Assembly (NCBI RefSeq): GCF_900155915.1
Contig: NZ_FTPO01000003.1
Span: 310,001 to 374,000, forward strand
Source of the DNA: Microbacterium sp. RU33B
GTDB lineage: Bacteria; Actinomycetota; Actinomycetes; Actinomycetales; Microbacteriaceae
DNA: 64,000 nucleotides
Direction of reading: 5' to 3'
The position numbers and the translations under genes were made by a program. Positions 36,687 to 46,045 of the stretch are shown piece by piece. The notes beneath the pieces are model-generated. The model did not search any database and was not told the DNA's origin. It saw only the letters and a list, made by a program, of their open reading frames with translations. Within the stretch, counting starts at the first letter, position 1, and every line of letters starts with the position of its first letter.

Positions 36687-37462
36687 TGCCGGAGTCCGCC
36701 GGCGAAGGCGCCGACCGCCTCCGTGAGCTGTGCCGTCATGTCGGCATCCGAGATCGTCGGCGTGCCGTCGCCCGCCTGGGGGCCGTAGTCTCCGAACGAG
36801 GCGTGGCTCGCACCCGGGATCTCGATCATCATCGCATCGGCGGGCAGCAGCGGCCGGGCATCCGCGATCTTCTGCGGAGTCGACAATCCGTCCTCCGACC
36901 CTGCGATGCTCAGCACGGGGAGATCCGTGCCCGACAGGTCGTTCGAGCAGTACGACGCGAACAGCACGAGGGCATCGGCGTCCTCAGCGAGAAGACATGC
37001 GCGCACGCCCCCCAGCGAGTGGCCGCCCACCATCCACACGTCGACGTCGGGGGCGAGGTCGGTAAAGGCCGAGAGCGGTCGCAGGTCGAAGAACGCGAGG
37101 TTGAGCCACGGCTTCGTGATCACGACGGTCACGCCGTCCTCTGCCACGACGCCCGACATCTTCGACGCGTAGGCCCAGGCGTCGACCTTCGCGCCGGGGA
37201 TGTACACGAGCCCGACGTCGGTGGCTCCGGATGCCGGGGAGAGCACGATCGCGCCCCCGTCGTCGGTCACGACGATGCGGTCGTCGGCCCGCACGGCCGC
37301 GAGAGGCTCGGGTTCGGCGGCCATGACGCCGACCTGACTCCACACGACCAGGCCGAGGACGGCGGCCACGAGGAGCGCGCCGATCGACGCGAGGATCCAC
37401 AGGAGGATGCGGCGGCCGCGGCGGCGAGGCTTCGGCGACGGCGCGGGGGAGTCGGGGGTCAC
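36683..37462 (-). CDS. Membrane-anchored alpha/beta hydrolase
   Basis: About 259 residues. A basic N-terminus and one membrane helix ('ILLWILASIGALLVAAVLGL', near residues 19-38) place the catalytic domain outside the cell. The nucleophile elbow is 'GGHSLGGVRA', with a downstream Asp ('IAGSEDGLS') and His ('PGASHASFGDYG') completing the triad. The pattern matches the dienelactone-hydrolase-like Abhydrolase_5 group; the substrate is unknown. GTG 37462 is chosen, with TAGACT (37471-37476) 8 nt upstream; TTG 37471 would overlap that box. Confidence 0.82.
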   Translation of the reverse strand: MTPDSPAPSPKPRRRGRRILLWILASIGALLVAAVLGLVVWSQVGVMAAEPEPLAAVRADDRIVVTDDGGAIVLSPASGATDVGLVYIPGAKVDAWAYASKMSGVVAEDGVTVVITKPWLNLAFFDLRPLSAFTDLAPDVDVWMVGGHSLGGVRACLLAEDADALVLFASYCSNDLSGTDLPVLSIAGSEDGLSTPQKIADARPLLPADAMMIEIPGASHASFGDYGPQAGDGTPTISDADMTAQLTEAVGAFAGGLRQ

Positions 37463-37504
37463 GGGCGGCAAGTCTACGTGGCGCCTGTGACCCCCGGGGA
37501 GTGC

Positions 37505-38659
37505 TCAGCCGGCCAGCTCGGCCTGGCGGGCCTCGACGATCGCCTGCACCCGCGGGAACAGCGGGTGGTCGGTGTCCAGACCGGTGACGGATGCCGTGAA
37601 GTCCTCGGCATCCTGCTCGCGGAGCGCGGCCTGCAGGGACACCGACTGCTCGTCCTCGGCGTCGTCGAACCGCAGGGCGGCCGCCATCGCCGCGACGAGC
37701 GCGTCGACGCCCAGACCGTGCTCGGCGGCCTCGGCCGCGGGTCCGACGAAGCGCTCGTGGCGCGACAGCTTGCGCAGCGGCTGGCGTCCGACGCGACCGA
37801 CGGTGTCGGGGAGCAGCGGGTTGCGGAAGCGGTTCAGGATCGTCGCGCGGTACGCCGCGAGCTCCGCGGCATCGAGCCCGTGCTTGGCCTCCAGGAGCGC
37901 CGAGGTCTCTTCGAGGGTCGCCGCCACCTTCGCGGCGATGGCCTCGTCGGCCAGGACGTCGGAGATCCGCTCGATGCCCGCCTCGGCGCCGAAGTACGCC
38001 GTCGTGGCGTGGCCGGTGTTGACGGTGAACAGCTTGCGCTCGATGTACGGCGCGAGGTCGTCGACGAAGTGCGCGCCGGGGATCGTGGGCGGATCGTCGC
38101 CGAACGGGGGCAGCTCGATCGCCCACTCGAAGAACGGCTCGACCGTGACGTCGACCCCGCCCCCCTCGGGCTGTCCGGGGACGATGCGGTCGACGGCGGT
38201 GTTGGCGAACACGGCACGCGATGCGAGGGCGTCCCACGCGTCACCGGCCTGCAGCATGATCTCCTCGCGCAGGATGTCGGTCGCGTTGATCGCGTTCTCG
38301 CACGCCATGATCTGCAGCGGCGGAGACGACGGGTCGCGCAGCGCGAGCGCCGCCACGATGGGCGGCGCCACGAACTTCAGGATCGTGGGGCCGACGGCCG
38401 TGGTGACCACGTTCGCCCCGGCGATCTCCTCGACGAGCTCGGCGGGGTTCGCCGCGCTGTTGATCGCGCGGAATCCCGTGACGACGGTGTCGCCGCCGCC
38501 CTCGCCCACGGCGTGCACGGTGTAGGAGTCCGCCGCGTTGATCGCGTCGACCAGCGAGGACGCGACATCCGAGAACACCACCTCGTAGCCGCCTTCGTGG
38601 AGGAGCAGGCCCACGAATCCGCGCCCGATGTTGCCGGCGCCGAAGTGGACGGCCTTCAC
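37505..38659 (-). CDS. mtlD: Mannitol-1-phosphate 5-dehydrogenase
   Basis: It oxidises mannitol 1-phosphate with NAD to fructose 6-phosphate. The product is 384 residues. The N-terminal '[18 protein letters not shown]' binds NAD; '[11 protein letters not shown]' and the 'KLFTVN' region form the polyol-specific long-chain dehydrogenase active site. The start is GTG, overlapping the mtlF stop (GTGA). Last gene of the mannitol PTS operon. Confidence 0.96.
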   Translation of the reverse strand: MKAVHFGAGNIGRGFVGLLLHEGGYEVVFSDVASSLVDAINAADSYTVHAVGEGGGDTVVTGFRAINSAANPAELVEEIAGANVVTTAVGPTILKFVAPPIVAALALRDPSSPPLQIMACENAINATDILREEIMLQAGDAWDALASRAVFANTAVDRIVPGQPEGGGVDVTVEPFFEWAIELPPFGDDPPTIPGAHFVDDLAPYIERKLFTVNTGHATTAYFGAEAGIERISDVLADEAIAAKVAATLEETSALLEAKHGLDAAELAAYRATILNRFRNPLLPDTVGRVGRQPLRKLSRHERFVGPAAEAAEHGLGVDALVAAMAAALRFDDAEDEQSVSLQAALREQDAEDFTASVTGLDTDHPLFPRVQAIVEARQAELAG

Positions 38660-39099
38660 GACGCGTTCACCGACCCGGCCAGAGCGGCGAACAGCTCCTC
38701 GGGCGAATCGATCGCCTTCAGACGCTCGACCTCGTCCTCGTCGGAGAACAGGATGGCGATCGCGGACAGGATCTCGAGGTGCTCATCGCCCTTCCCGGCG
38801 ATGCCCATGACGAACGTCACGGGGTTGCCGTCCCAGTCGACGCCGCCGTCGTAGCGCACGACCGACAGCGCCGAGGCGAGGATCGCGCTCTTGGTCTCGT
38901 TGGTCCCGTGGGGGATGGCGAGCTCGTTGCCCATGTAGGTGGAGACGGTCTCCTCGCGCTGCTGCATCGCGTCGAAGTAGGCGCTGGTCACGGCGCCGGA
39001 CGATTCGAGGATGTCGGCGGCTTCCCGCATCGCGTCTTCACGGCTCGCACTGCCGGAGTGGATGCGCACCTGCCCGATCTGGAGGACGTCACGTGCCAT
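38656..39099 (-). CDS. mtlF: PTS mannitol-specific EIIA component
   Basis: It accepts phosphate from HPr and gives it to the EIIB domain of MtlA. About 147 residues of the PTS EIIA-Mtl/Fru fold, with the phosphorylatable His at about residue 64 in '[11 protein letters not shown]'. ATG 39099 has an AAAGG-containing site upstream and gives the family length; longer frames upstream are noise. Separated from mtlA by a 14-bp perfect stem-loop that may tune relative expression. Confidence 0.95.
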   Translation of the reverse strand: MARDVLQIGQVRIHSGSASREDAMREAADILESSGAVTSAYFDAMQQREETVSTYMGNELAIPHGTNETKSAILASALSVVRYDGGVDWDGNPVTFVMGIAGKGDEHLEILSAIAILFSDEDEVERLKAIDSPEELFAALAGSVNAS

Positions 39100-39218
39100 G
39101 GTCTTCGCCTTTCTTCGGTTTCGGATGCTGTCACCCGATGCCGTCGTCGCGGACGGCGTCGTGAGACCAGTCTCTCCCGTCGGGGCCCGGACTGCGCGGC
39201 CGGGTCCCCACGGCGGAG

Positions 39219-39259
39219 GCTTCGGAGCCGGGGGCATCACGCCGGCCCGGCTCCGAAGC
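39219..39259. terminator. Intercistronic stem-loop between mtlA and mtlF
   Basis: GCTTCGGAGCCGGG (39219-39232) pairs perfectly with CCCGGCTCCGAAGC (39246-39259) across a 13-nt loop. There is no T-tract on the minus strand. It may act as a partial terminator or an mRNA 3'-end stabiliser for mtlA. Confidence 0.55.
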
Positions 39260-39267
39260 GGTCTCTG

Positions 39268-40890
39268 CTACGCGCCGTGCTTCTGGTCCTCGACGAGCTT
39301 GACGACCTCTTCGTACTTCGGAGAGTTCATGAAGTTGTCGACGGACACGTGGATCGCACCGGGCGTCTGCGTGCGTGCGCGGTCGATCAGCTGGTTCTGC
39401 GTGATGACCAGGTCGGCCGTGCCGTCGAGGTTCGCGATGGCCTTGTTGACGACCGTGACCCCTTCGATGCCGGCCTTCTTGATCTTGTTGCGCAGGACAC
39501 TCGCGCCCATGGCGGACGAGCCCATGCCGGCGTCGCAGGCGAACACGATGTTCGTGATCTGCTTCGTCGCCACGATCCCGCCGTCGGCGATCCCGCCCGT
39601 CTCGGCCTCGGTCTCGAGACGGTCGACGGCCTCCTGCGCCTCGCGGACGGCCTCACGGTCGCCGGGGTCCGCCGCACGGAGGGCGTCCAGCGCCGCCGAC
39701 GACTTGCCCTTGTTGGCGGCCGTCTGCGACACCGCGCTGGCGAACGCGTCGCCCTCGGCGAGCAGGTCGCGCTTGCGGGAGGCCCGCAGGATGACGCTCG
39801 CGACCAGGAAGGTCACGACCGCGGCGAGCACGACCGACAGCAGTACGACGAGGAGGTTCGGCACGCCGCCGGCCACCGCCGCCGCACTGACCGCGAAGAT
39901 GCTGCCCGGGGCGGCAGGGAAGACCAGACCGCCGCCGAGGAGCATGTTCGTGGTGACACCCGTGGCGCCACCGGCGATCAGGGCGAGGATGAGGCTCGGC
40001 TTCATCAGCGCGAACGGGAAGTACACCTCGTGGATGCCGCCGGCGAACTGGATCACCGCGGCGCCCGGGGCGGAGGCGCGGGCTGCGCCGATGCCGAAGA
40101 ACGTGAACGCGAGGAGCAGGCCGAGACCGGGGCCGGGGTTGGCCTCCAGCAGGAAGAGGATCGACTTGCCGTCGGCCTCGGACTGCGTGAGACCCAGCGG
40201 CGTGAGCACACCGTGGTTGATGGCGTTGTTGAGGAACAGCACCTTCGCCGGTTCGATCAGGATGCTCGTCAGCGGCAGCAGGTTCGCCTCGACGAGCCAG
40301 TTCACCGCGTTGCTCAGCACGTTCATCAGGCCGTTGACGAGCCACGCGATCGGGTAGAACCCGACGATCGCCATCACGAAGCCCCAGATGCCCGCCGAGA
40401 ACATGTTGACGAGCATCTCGAAGCCCGAGCGGATCTTGCCGTCCCACAGCGAGTCGAGCCACTTCATGGTCCACGCGGCGAGGGGGCCCATGATCATCGC
40501 GCCGATGAACATGTGCACCTGGCCGAGCTCGCCGGCATCCGGGTTCTCCGCCAGTGCCGCGGCGTTGAACTGTGCGATCAGCAGGTCGGAACCCGCGATC
40601 GCGCCCATCGTGGCGATGATGCCCACGACACCACCGCGCTGCTTGTAGATCATGTAGCCGCCGGTGTAGCCGATGACCAGGGGCAGCAGGTAGTGGATGA
40701 ACGGGCCGACGATCGTGGCGAGGTCGGCGTTGGGGGTGAAGCCCTTCGCGATGAAGAACATCGTGAAGATGCCCCACGCGATCAGGGCGGGGATGTTCGG
40801 CATGATCATGCCGGACAGGAAGGTGCCGAAGCGCTGCACGCGTACGCGTGCACCCGGTCCGGTCTTTGCGGGTGAAGACGCCGTTGTCAT
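39268..40890 (-). CDS. mtlA: PTS mannitol transporter EIICB
   Basis: It takes up mannitol and phosphorylates it on entry. The product is 540 residues. The EIIC membrane domain (about residues 15-345) contains 'GAAVIQFAGGIHEVYFPFAL' with the Gly-Gly-Ile-His-Glu substrate motif. A linker is followed by an EIIB domain with the phospho-Cys at about residue 452 ('VFACDAGMGSSAMG'). EIIA is a separate gene, so this is the two-domain type. It overlaps ptsI by ATGA. Confidence 0.96.
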   Translation of the reverse strand: MTTASSPAKTGPGARVRVQRFGTFLSGMIMPNIPALIAWGIFTMFFIAKGFTPNADLATIVGPFIHYLLPLVIGYTGGYMIYKQRGGVVGIIATMGAIAGSDLLIAQFNAAALAENPDAGELGQVHMFIGAMIMGPLAAWTMKWLDSLWDGKIRSGFEMLVNMFSAGIWGFVMAIVGFYPIAWLVNGLMNVLSNAVNWLVEANLLPLTSILIEPAKVLFLNNAINHGVLTPLGLTQSEADGKSILFLLEANPGPGLGLLLAFTFFGIGAARASAPGAAVIQFAGGIHEVYFPFALMKPSLILALIAGGATGVTTNMLLGGGLVFPAAPGSIFAVSAAAVAGGVPNLLVVLLSVVLAAVVTFLVASVILRASRKRDLLAEGDAFASAVSQTAANKGKSSAALDALRAADPGDREAVREAQEAVDRLETEAETGGIADGGIVATKQITNIVFACDAGMGSSAMGASVLRNKIKKAGIEGVTVVNKAIANLDGTADLVITQNQLIDRARTQTPGAIHVSVDNFMNSPKYEEVVKLVEDQKHGA

Positions 40891-42563
40891 GGCTGTGTCT
40901 CTTTCTTTCGGGTTGCCGCGGCTTCCAGCGCGGCGGAGCGTGCTCCCGCGGCGTCGTCCGCCGTGAGAGCCGCCTCGGCGATGACGCGGGCATCGTCGAG
41001 GGTGTAGTCGAGCAGCGACGCGCGCACATCTGCCAGCGCGGTCGGTGCCATGGAGAGGGAGTTCGCGCCGAGACCGACGAGAACGACGGCGAGCAGCGGA
41101 TCTGCGGCGGCCTCGCCGCAGATGCCGACCGGCTTGCCGTTGGTGCGGCCGGCATCGCCGACCTCACGGATGAGGCGCAGCACCGCCGGGTGCCACGGGT
41201 CCTGGAATGATGCGACCGAGCCGAGCAGACGGTCGGCGGCCAGGGTGTACTGCGTGAGGTCGTTCGTCCCGATCGAGGCGAAGTCGGCGATCGCCAGCAC
41301 GCGGTCGGCGAGGAGTGCCGACGAGGGGACCTCGACCATGACGCCGGCCGTCTTGATGCCGTAGTCGCGGCACAGGTCGGTGAAGTAGCGCGTCTCCTCG
41401 ACCGTGGCCACCATGGGCGCCATGACCCACAGATCGGCCTGCGTCGCGGCATCCGCCTGCTGCAGCGCCGTGAGCTGCTCCCGCAGGATGTCCTCGCTCG
41501 CCCGGAGCGCGCGCAGGCCGCGGAGGCCGAGCGCGGGGTTCTCCTCGTGCGCGTCGTTGAGGAACGCGAGCGGCTTGTCGGCTCCGGCATCCAGCGCGCG
41601 GACGACGACCTTCTTGCCGGGGAACGCGTCCAGCAGCTCGGTGTACGCCTCGCGCTGCTGCTCGACGGTCGGGGCGTTCGTGGAGCTCAGGAAGAGGAAC
41701 TCGGTGCGGAACAGTCCGACGCCCTCGGCCCCGAGCTCGACGGCCTCGGCCGCGCCGCCGGGCTTGCCGAGGTTCGCCAGCAGCGGGATCGGCGTGCCGT
41801 CGCCGAGAGCGCCCGGCGTCAGGGGAGCCGATGCCGCGTCGCGGCGCGCGTCGGCGCGGTTCTGCGCCTGCTCGAGCTCGTCGGCGGTGGGGGCGGTCGT
41901 CACGACGCCCTTCGCGGCATCCACGATGACCGGCTCGCCCTCGGCGAGTGCCGCGGCGGCGGCCACGCCGACGATCGCGACGATCGACTTCTCACGGGCG
42001 AGGATCGCCGTGTGCGATGTGGGGCCGCCGTCGGTCGTGATGAGTGCGAGCACCTTGTCGAGGTCGAGGAGAGCGGTGTCGGCCGGTGCGAGGTCCTTGG
42101 CGACGAGCACGAACGGGTGGCCGGGGTCGGGCACGCCGGGTGCCGGCACTCCGCGGAGGTGGGCGATGACGCGCTGCGCGACGTCGTCGAGGTCGGCCGC
42201 GCGCTCGCCGAGGTACCCGCCCATCGCCGTCAGCTGGTCGCGGAACGACGCGAAGGCGTCGTACACGGCCCATTCGCCGGTCTTCCCCTGGCCGATCCTG
42301 GTGTCGACCTCGGACTCGAGGGTCGGGTCCTCGGCCATCATCGCCTGGGCCTCGAGCACGTCGCGGGCGGCGCCGCCCGCCTTGGCTCCGCGCTCCTCGA
42401 GCTCGCGGGCGACCGCGCTGACGGCTTCGCGGACGCGCGCCGTCTCCTCGTCGGCGGTCTTCTCGCTCGGTGCGTCGCTCGGAGCCGGGAGCGGCTCCGA
42501 CATCCGGGCCACCGGGCCCTGTGCGACGCCCAGGCCGATTCCCACTCCTCTGAGTTCGGGCAT
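40887..42563 (-). CDS. ptsI: PTS Enzyme I (phosphoenolpyruvate-protein phosphotransferase)
   Basis: It starts the PTS phosphorelay by passing phosphate from PEP to HPr. The product is 558 residues. The active His is at about residue 184 ('GGPTSHTAILARE'), 'GVGLFRTEFLFL' and 'MVEVPSSALLAD' are PEP/Mg sites, and 'GKPVGICGEAAADP' carries the C-terminal Cys. It starts 3 nt after ptsH with a GGAGG in the ptsH tail. Its place between ptsH and mtlA suggests the general PTS proteins are induced with mannitol here. Confidence 0.96.
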   Translation of the reverse strand: MPELRGVGIGLGVAQGPVARMSEPLPAPSDAPSEKTADEETARVREAVSAVARELEERGAKAGGAARDVLEAQAMMAEDPTLESEVDTRIGQGKTGEWAVYDAFASFRDQLTAMGGYLGERAADLDDVAQRVIAHLRGVPAPGVPDPGHPFVLVAKDLAPADTALLDLDKVLALITTDGGPTSHTAILAREKSIVAIVGVAAAAALAEGEPVIVDAAKGVVTTAPTADELEQAQNRADARRDAASAPLTPGALGDGTPIPLLANLGKPGGAAEAVELGAEGVGLFRTEFLFLSSTNAPTVEQQREAYTELLDAFPGKKVVVRALDAGADKPLAFLNDAHEENPALGLRGLRALRASEDILREQLTALQQADAATQADLWVMAPMVATVEETRYFTDLCRDYGIKTAGVMVEVPSSALLADRVLAIADFASIGTNDLTQYTLAADRLLGSVASFQDPWHPAVLRLIREVGDAGRTNGKPVGICGEAAADPLLAVVLVGLGANSLSMAPTALADVRASLLDYTLDDARVIAEAALTADDAAGARSAALEAAATRKKETQP

Positions 42564-42566
42564 GGT

Positions 42567-42845
42567 TCAGGCCTCCGCGTCGTGGTCGGTGGACAGCAGG
42601 TCGGCGAGCGTGTCGAGTACGTCGACCGCGTTCTCGCCCTCGGCCGACAGCGTGACGTAGTCGCCGTGCTCGATGCCGAGGGAGATGACCCCGAGGATGC
42701 TCGCGGCGTTGACCGGAGTGCCCGAGTCCTTGGCGATCGTCACCGGGATGCCGGAGTCCTTGGCGGCGGCCGCGAAGAGCTTCGCGGGACGGGCGTGCAG
42801 TCCGTGGGATGAACCGATGCGCACGGTCCGGGTCGTGGGGGCCAT
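42567..42845 (-). CDS. ptsH: Phosphocarrier protein HPr
   Basis: About 92 residues. The phosphorylatable His17 lies in 'SSHGLHARPAKLF', equivalent to the classical His15. Ser49 in 'NAASILGVISLG' is the regulatory-serine position, but HPr kinase is generally absent from actinobacteria. A short internal near-repeat (KDSGIPV / KDSGTPV) is seen in the protein and DNA. ATG 42845 has GAGAGG 8 nt upstream; a longer open frame upstream is rejected. It lies 23 bp after the IIB-like gene. Confidence 0.95.
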   Translation of the reverse strand: MAPTTRTVRIGSSHGLHARPAKLFAAAAKDSGIPVTIAKDSGTPVNAASILGVISLGIEHGDYVTLSAEGENAVDVLDTLADLLSTDHDAEA

Positions 42846-42868
42846 GTCGTTGTCCTCTCTGTCGTACG

Positions 42869-43267
42869 TCATGAGTCGGTGTCCTCAGCGTCGCCTGTCG
42901 AAGGCCGCGCGTCTACAGGACGCGCGGAGGGCACGCCGCCCGCGGTCGGAAGGTTCCCCCCGGAGCTTCCGACCGCGTCGCGGACGAGTGCGAGCGTCCG
43001 CGTGCCGTCGAGATCGGTGAAGATGTCCGGCGGCAGCAGGATCACCGTCGTCCCGCGGGGGACGGCATCCCGCTCGATGCGCTCCAGCGCATGAGAGAGG
43101 TGCGGACCCACCAGGACGACGTCGGCGGCATCGAGATCGATCGGGAGTGAGAGCTCGGTGCCGGCGAAGGCGGAGTACGCGAGACCGCGGTTCTGCGCCG
43201 CATGACGCACCCGCTGTGCGACGAACGTGCTCGACGCGCCCGCGCCGCACACCACGAGAATCCGCAT
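42869..43267 (-). CDS. Stand-alone PTS EIIB-like protein (lactose/cellobiose IIB fold)
   Basis: About 132 residues. 'MRILVVCGAGASSTFVAQRV' puts a Cys at position 7 in the phospho-Cys loop of the lactose/cellobiose (Chb) IIB family, followed by a Rossmann-like domain and a low-complexity tail rich in Gly, Pro and Asp. No matching IIA or IIC of that class is present, so it may phosphorylate an unlinked transporter or the MtlR-type regulator (inference). ATG 43267 has GAGGAG 9 nt upstream. First gene of the operon, divergent from the regulator. Confidence 0.82.
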   Translation of the reverse strand: MRILVVCGAGASSTFVAQRVRHAAQNRGLAYSAFAGTELSLPIDLDAADVVLVGPHLSHALERIERDAVPRGTTVILLPPDIFTDLDGTRTLALVRDAVGSSGGNLPTAGGVPSARPVDARPSTGDAEDTDS

Positions 43268-43446
43268 TGATCTCAACTCCTCTGCGTCGATTCTTGTGAA
43301 AACGCTGGGAACGGACAACCACGTCTGTTTCCGCCCCTGCGGAACGATCCGTGCCCGCGGGGACGCGGATCGGGGTCGCCGCCCGTCGCGCGTGGTTGAC
43401 TGGAGACGCGCGCAGCGAGGACGGCGCGCGTCGCCGGAGGAGCATC

Positions 43447-45369
43447 GTGACCAGAGCGCGCCAGGACCGCCTGCTCGGTCTCCTCGCGCGCGACGGCGAG
43501 TGGGCCACAGCCGCGACGCTCGCCGATGTGCTGGGCGTCACGCCCCGCAGCATCCGCAGCTATGTCACCGCGGTCAACGCCCGCGTGCCCGGGGGTGCGG
43601 CGATCGAGTCGGGTCCGCTCGGCTATCGCATCGGATCCGAGGCTGCCGCCGCGCAGCGCGCCGGCGCGGCGACGGATGCCGGAACTCCCCGCGACCGGCT
43701 GCACACGCTCGTGCGGCTCCTCCTGGACTCGTCGGACGGCATCGACGTCTTCGAGACCGCCGAGTCGCTGCACGTGAGCTCGGCGACCCTCGACGCCGAT
43801 CTCGCGCGCGTGCGGAGCCTTCTCGGGGGCACCGAGCTCACGCTCGAGCGGTCGGCGTCCCGTGCGCGTCTGCGGGGGACCGAAGCGGCGCAGCGCCGCC
43901 TCCTGTCGCGGCTCGCGCACGATGAGATGGATGCGGGATCGTTCGACCTGGAAGCGCTCCGCCGCACGCTCGGCACGGAGTCGGTCGGCGCCCGCGCGTT
44001 CGGTCCGTTCAAGGCCGAACTCGTCGCCGAGCTCGGCGCGCTCGGCTACTTCGTCAACGAGTACGGCATCTCTGATGTCGTCATGCACATCGCCATCGCG
44101 GCCGACCGGGTCGCCCGTGACCGGGCGCTGGAGACCGTGGTGCGCGACGTCAAGCCCGATCAGGCCGAGGTCGGCGCGATCCTCGCACGCCTGGCGTCGG
44201 CGCATCTGGGCATCGAGCTGGGCGCAGGCGACGTGCAGCACCTGTCGACGCTCGTGCTCACCCGGGTCGTCGCGCCCGGGGCCTCGCCGTCGGCTGCCGC
44301 GCGCGAGCGGCTCGACCCCGAGGTCGAGGCGGCGGTGCGCGAGGTCGTCGGGCTCGCGGCATCCGAGTTCCTCGTCGACGTCGTGCACGAGGACTTCCTC
44401 CTGCGCCTCGCGCTGCACGTGCAGAACCTGCTCCACCGGTCGAAGGAGCAGGCGTGGTCGCGCAATCCCCTGACGCGCTCGCTCAAGGCCACGTACCCGA
44501 TGATCTTCGAGGTCGCGGTGTTCATCGCCTCCGGTCTGCAGCAGCGGCTCGGCATCCCGCTCCTCGACGATGAGATCGCCTACATCGCGATGCACGTGGG
44601 CGGGCGCCTCGAACGCAGCCGCCGCGCCGACCAGCTCCTCACCGCGACCATCGTGTGCCCGGGGTACTACGAGCTGCACGAGCTGCTGCGCTCGTCGGTG
44701 GACCGCTCGCTCGGCCAGGCCATCGAAGTGGTCGGCGTCGAGACCCGGGTCGATCCCGACTGGGCGTCGATCGACACCGACCTCGTGCTCACCACGATCG
44801 AGCCGGCGGTCCCGGGCGATCGGATCGTGCGGATCCAGCCGTTCCTGACGGGGGCGGACGTCGAGCGCGTGCAGGCTGCGGCAGGACGCATCCGTCGCGG
44901 CCGGCGCCTCGCACGCCTGCGCGACGAGCTGTCGCGCTACTTCTCGCCCACGGCGTTCGTGCGCGGGCTCGACGGACTCACGGAGGACGAGGTCATCCGG
45001 CGCCTCGGCGCGCTGCTGGTGGATCGCGGCGTCATCGACGACGACTACGTCGAGCGCACGATCCAGCGCGAGCAGCTGTCGTCCACGGCGTTCACCGACG
45101 CGCTCGCCGTTCCGCACGCGCTGGGCATGACGGCGACGCGTACGGAGATCGCGATCGGGATCGCCGATCCGTCGATCCCGTGGGGGGAGGGGCGCGTGCA
45201 GGTCGTGGCGCTCGTGGCGTTCTCCGAGACCGACCGCGAGGCCTTCCAGACCGTGTTCGAGCAGTTCGTCGAGGTGTTCAGCGAGCGCGACTCGGTGCAG
45301 CGCATCGTGCGTCGCGGCACCGGGTTCACGGCCTTCCTCGACGAGCTCGTCGCCGTCATCGACGGCTGA
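43447..45369 (+). CDS. MtlR/BglG-type PRD transcriptional regulator with EIIB- and EIIA-like domains
   Basis: About 640 residues. Order of domains: an N-terminal HTH ('TLADVLGVTPRSIRSYV'), a second HTH region, PRD1 (about 170-270), PRD2 (about 275-385, with 'DEIAYIAMHVGGRLER'), an EIIB-like domain with 'IVCPGYYELHELL' and a C-terminal EIIA-Mtl-like domain with 'ALAVPHALGM'. Such proteins are DNA-binding activators whose activity is set by PTS phosphorylation of the PRD and EII-like sites. Divergent from the mannitol operon, so it is very probably its activator; the mtlR name is by analogy. The start is GTG 43447 with GGAGGAGC 5 nt upstream. Confidence 0.9.
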   Translation: MTRARQDRLLGLLARDGEWATAATLADVLGVTPRSIRSYVTAVNARVPGGAAIESGPLGYRIGSEAAAAQRAGAATDAGTPRDRLHTLVRLLLDSSDGIDVFETAESLHVSSATLDADLARVRSLLGGTELTLERSASRARLRGTEAAQRRLLSRLAHDEMDAGSFDLEALRRTLGTESVGARAFGPFKAELVAELGALGYFVNEYGISDVVMHIAIAADRVARDRALETVVRDVKPDQAEVGAILARLASAHLGIELGAGDVQHLSTLVLTRVVAPGASPSAAARERLDPEVEAAVREVVGLAASEFLVDVVHEDFLLRLALHVQNLLHRSKEQAWSRNPLTRSLKATYPMIFEVAVFIASGLQQRLGIPLLDDEIAYIAMHVGGRLERSRRADQLLTATIVCPGYYELHELLRSSVDRSLGQAIEVVGVETRVDPDWASIDTDLVLTTIEPAVPGDRIVRIQPFLTGADVERVQAAAGRIRRGRRLARLRDELSRYFSPTAFVRGLDGLTEDEVIRRLGALLVDRGVIDDDYVERTIQREQLSSTAFTDALAVPHALGMTATRTEIAIGIADPSIPWGEGRVQVVALVAFSETDREAFQTVFEQFVEVFSERDSVQRIVRRGTGFTAFLDELVAVIDG

Positions 45370-45423
45370 TCCGGGCGGCGCGGGCGGGGTCTGCGCCTCG
45401 CGCGCCGGTCGTTCCGGGTGCGG

Positions 45424-46008
45424 TCAGCCCTGCGCGAGTCGCTCGCGCAGGCCGAGGCGCACGGCCGGCCACTCGGCGGGCAGGATCGAGAAGACGACGG
45501 TGTCGCGCAGGGTGCCGTCGGGGCCCAGCTTGTGGTTGCGCAGCACGCCGTCCTGCCGGGCGCCGAGCCGGGCGATCGCGGCCCGCGACTGGCGGTTGTG
45601 CCAGTGTGTGCGGAACTCGACGGCGATCGCATCGCACGCCTCGAACGCGTGGCCGAGCAGCAGGAGCTTCGACGCGGTGTTCACGGCCGAGCGCTGCGCC
45701 TCCACGCCGATCCACGTATGGCCGATCTCGACGTGACGATTCTGCTGGTCGATGTTGCAGAACGTGGAGGTGCCGACGACCTTCCCCGTGTCGCGGCGCC
45801 GCACGGCCCACGGGTTCATCGTCCCGGCGTCCCGCCACGCGAGGCGCTGCGCGACATCCGCCGCCATCGTCTCGGGCGAGGGGACCGACGTGTACCAGGC
45901 GTGTTCGAGCCCGACGGATGCCGCGGCGAGGTCGTCGGCGTGATCGAGTGAGAGCGGCTCGAGGCGCACCCACTCGTTCTCGAGCGCGACGGGATCGGTG
46001 AGGAGCAT
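45424..46008 (-). CDS. GNAT-family N-acetyltransferase
   Basis: A 194-residue RimJ/RimL-like acetyltransferase: 'VRLEPLSLDHADDLAAASVG', 'HVEIGHTWIGVEAQRSAVNT' and 'NRQSRAAIARLGARQDGVLR', where a 'RNHK' segment follows as in the family. The substrate is unknown. TAGGCT (46015-46020) is exactly 6 nt before the ATG. Convergent with the PTS regulator; the 54-bp gap has no clear hairpin. Confidence 0.88.
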   Translation of the reverse strand: MLLTDPVALENEWVRLEPLSLDHADDLAAASVGLEHAWYTSVPSPETMAADVAQRLAWRDAGTMNPWAVRRRDTGKVVGTSTFCNIDQQNRHVEIGHTWIGVEAQRSAVNTASKLLLLGHAFEACDAIAVEFRTHWHNRQSRAAIARLGARQDGVLRNHKLGPDGTLRDTVVFSILPAEWPAVRLGLRERLAQG

Positions 46009-46045
46009 GACGCGAGCCTAGAGCCCGGGCCGCGCCGAACCCGGC

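Noticed and set aside
42714..42770. Short direct repeat inside ptsH (GTCCTTGGC)
   Set aside because: It encodes two similar loops of HPr and does not disturb the fold; too short to be a mobile or regulatory repeat.
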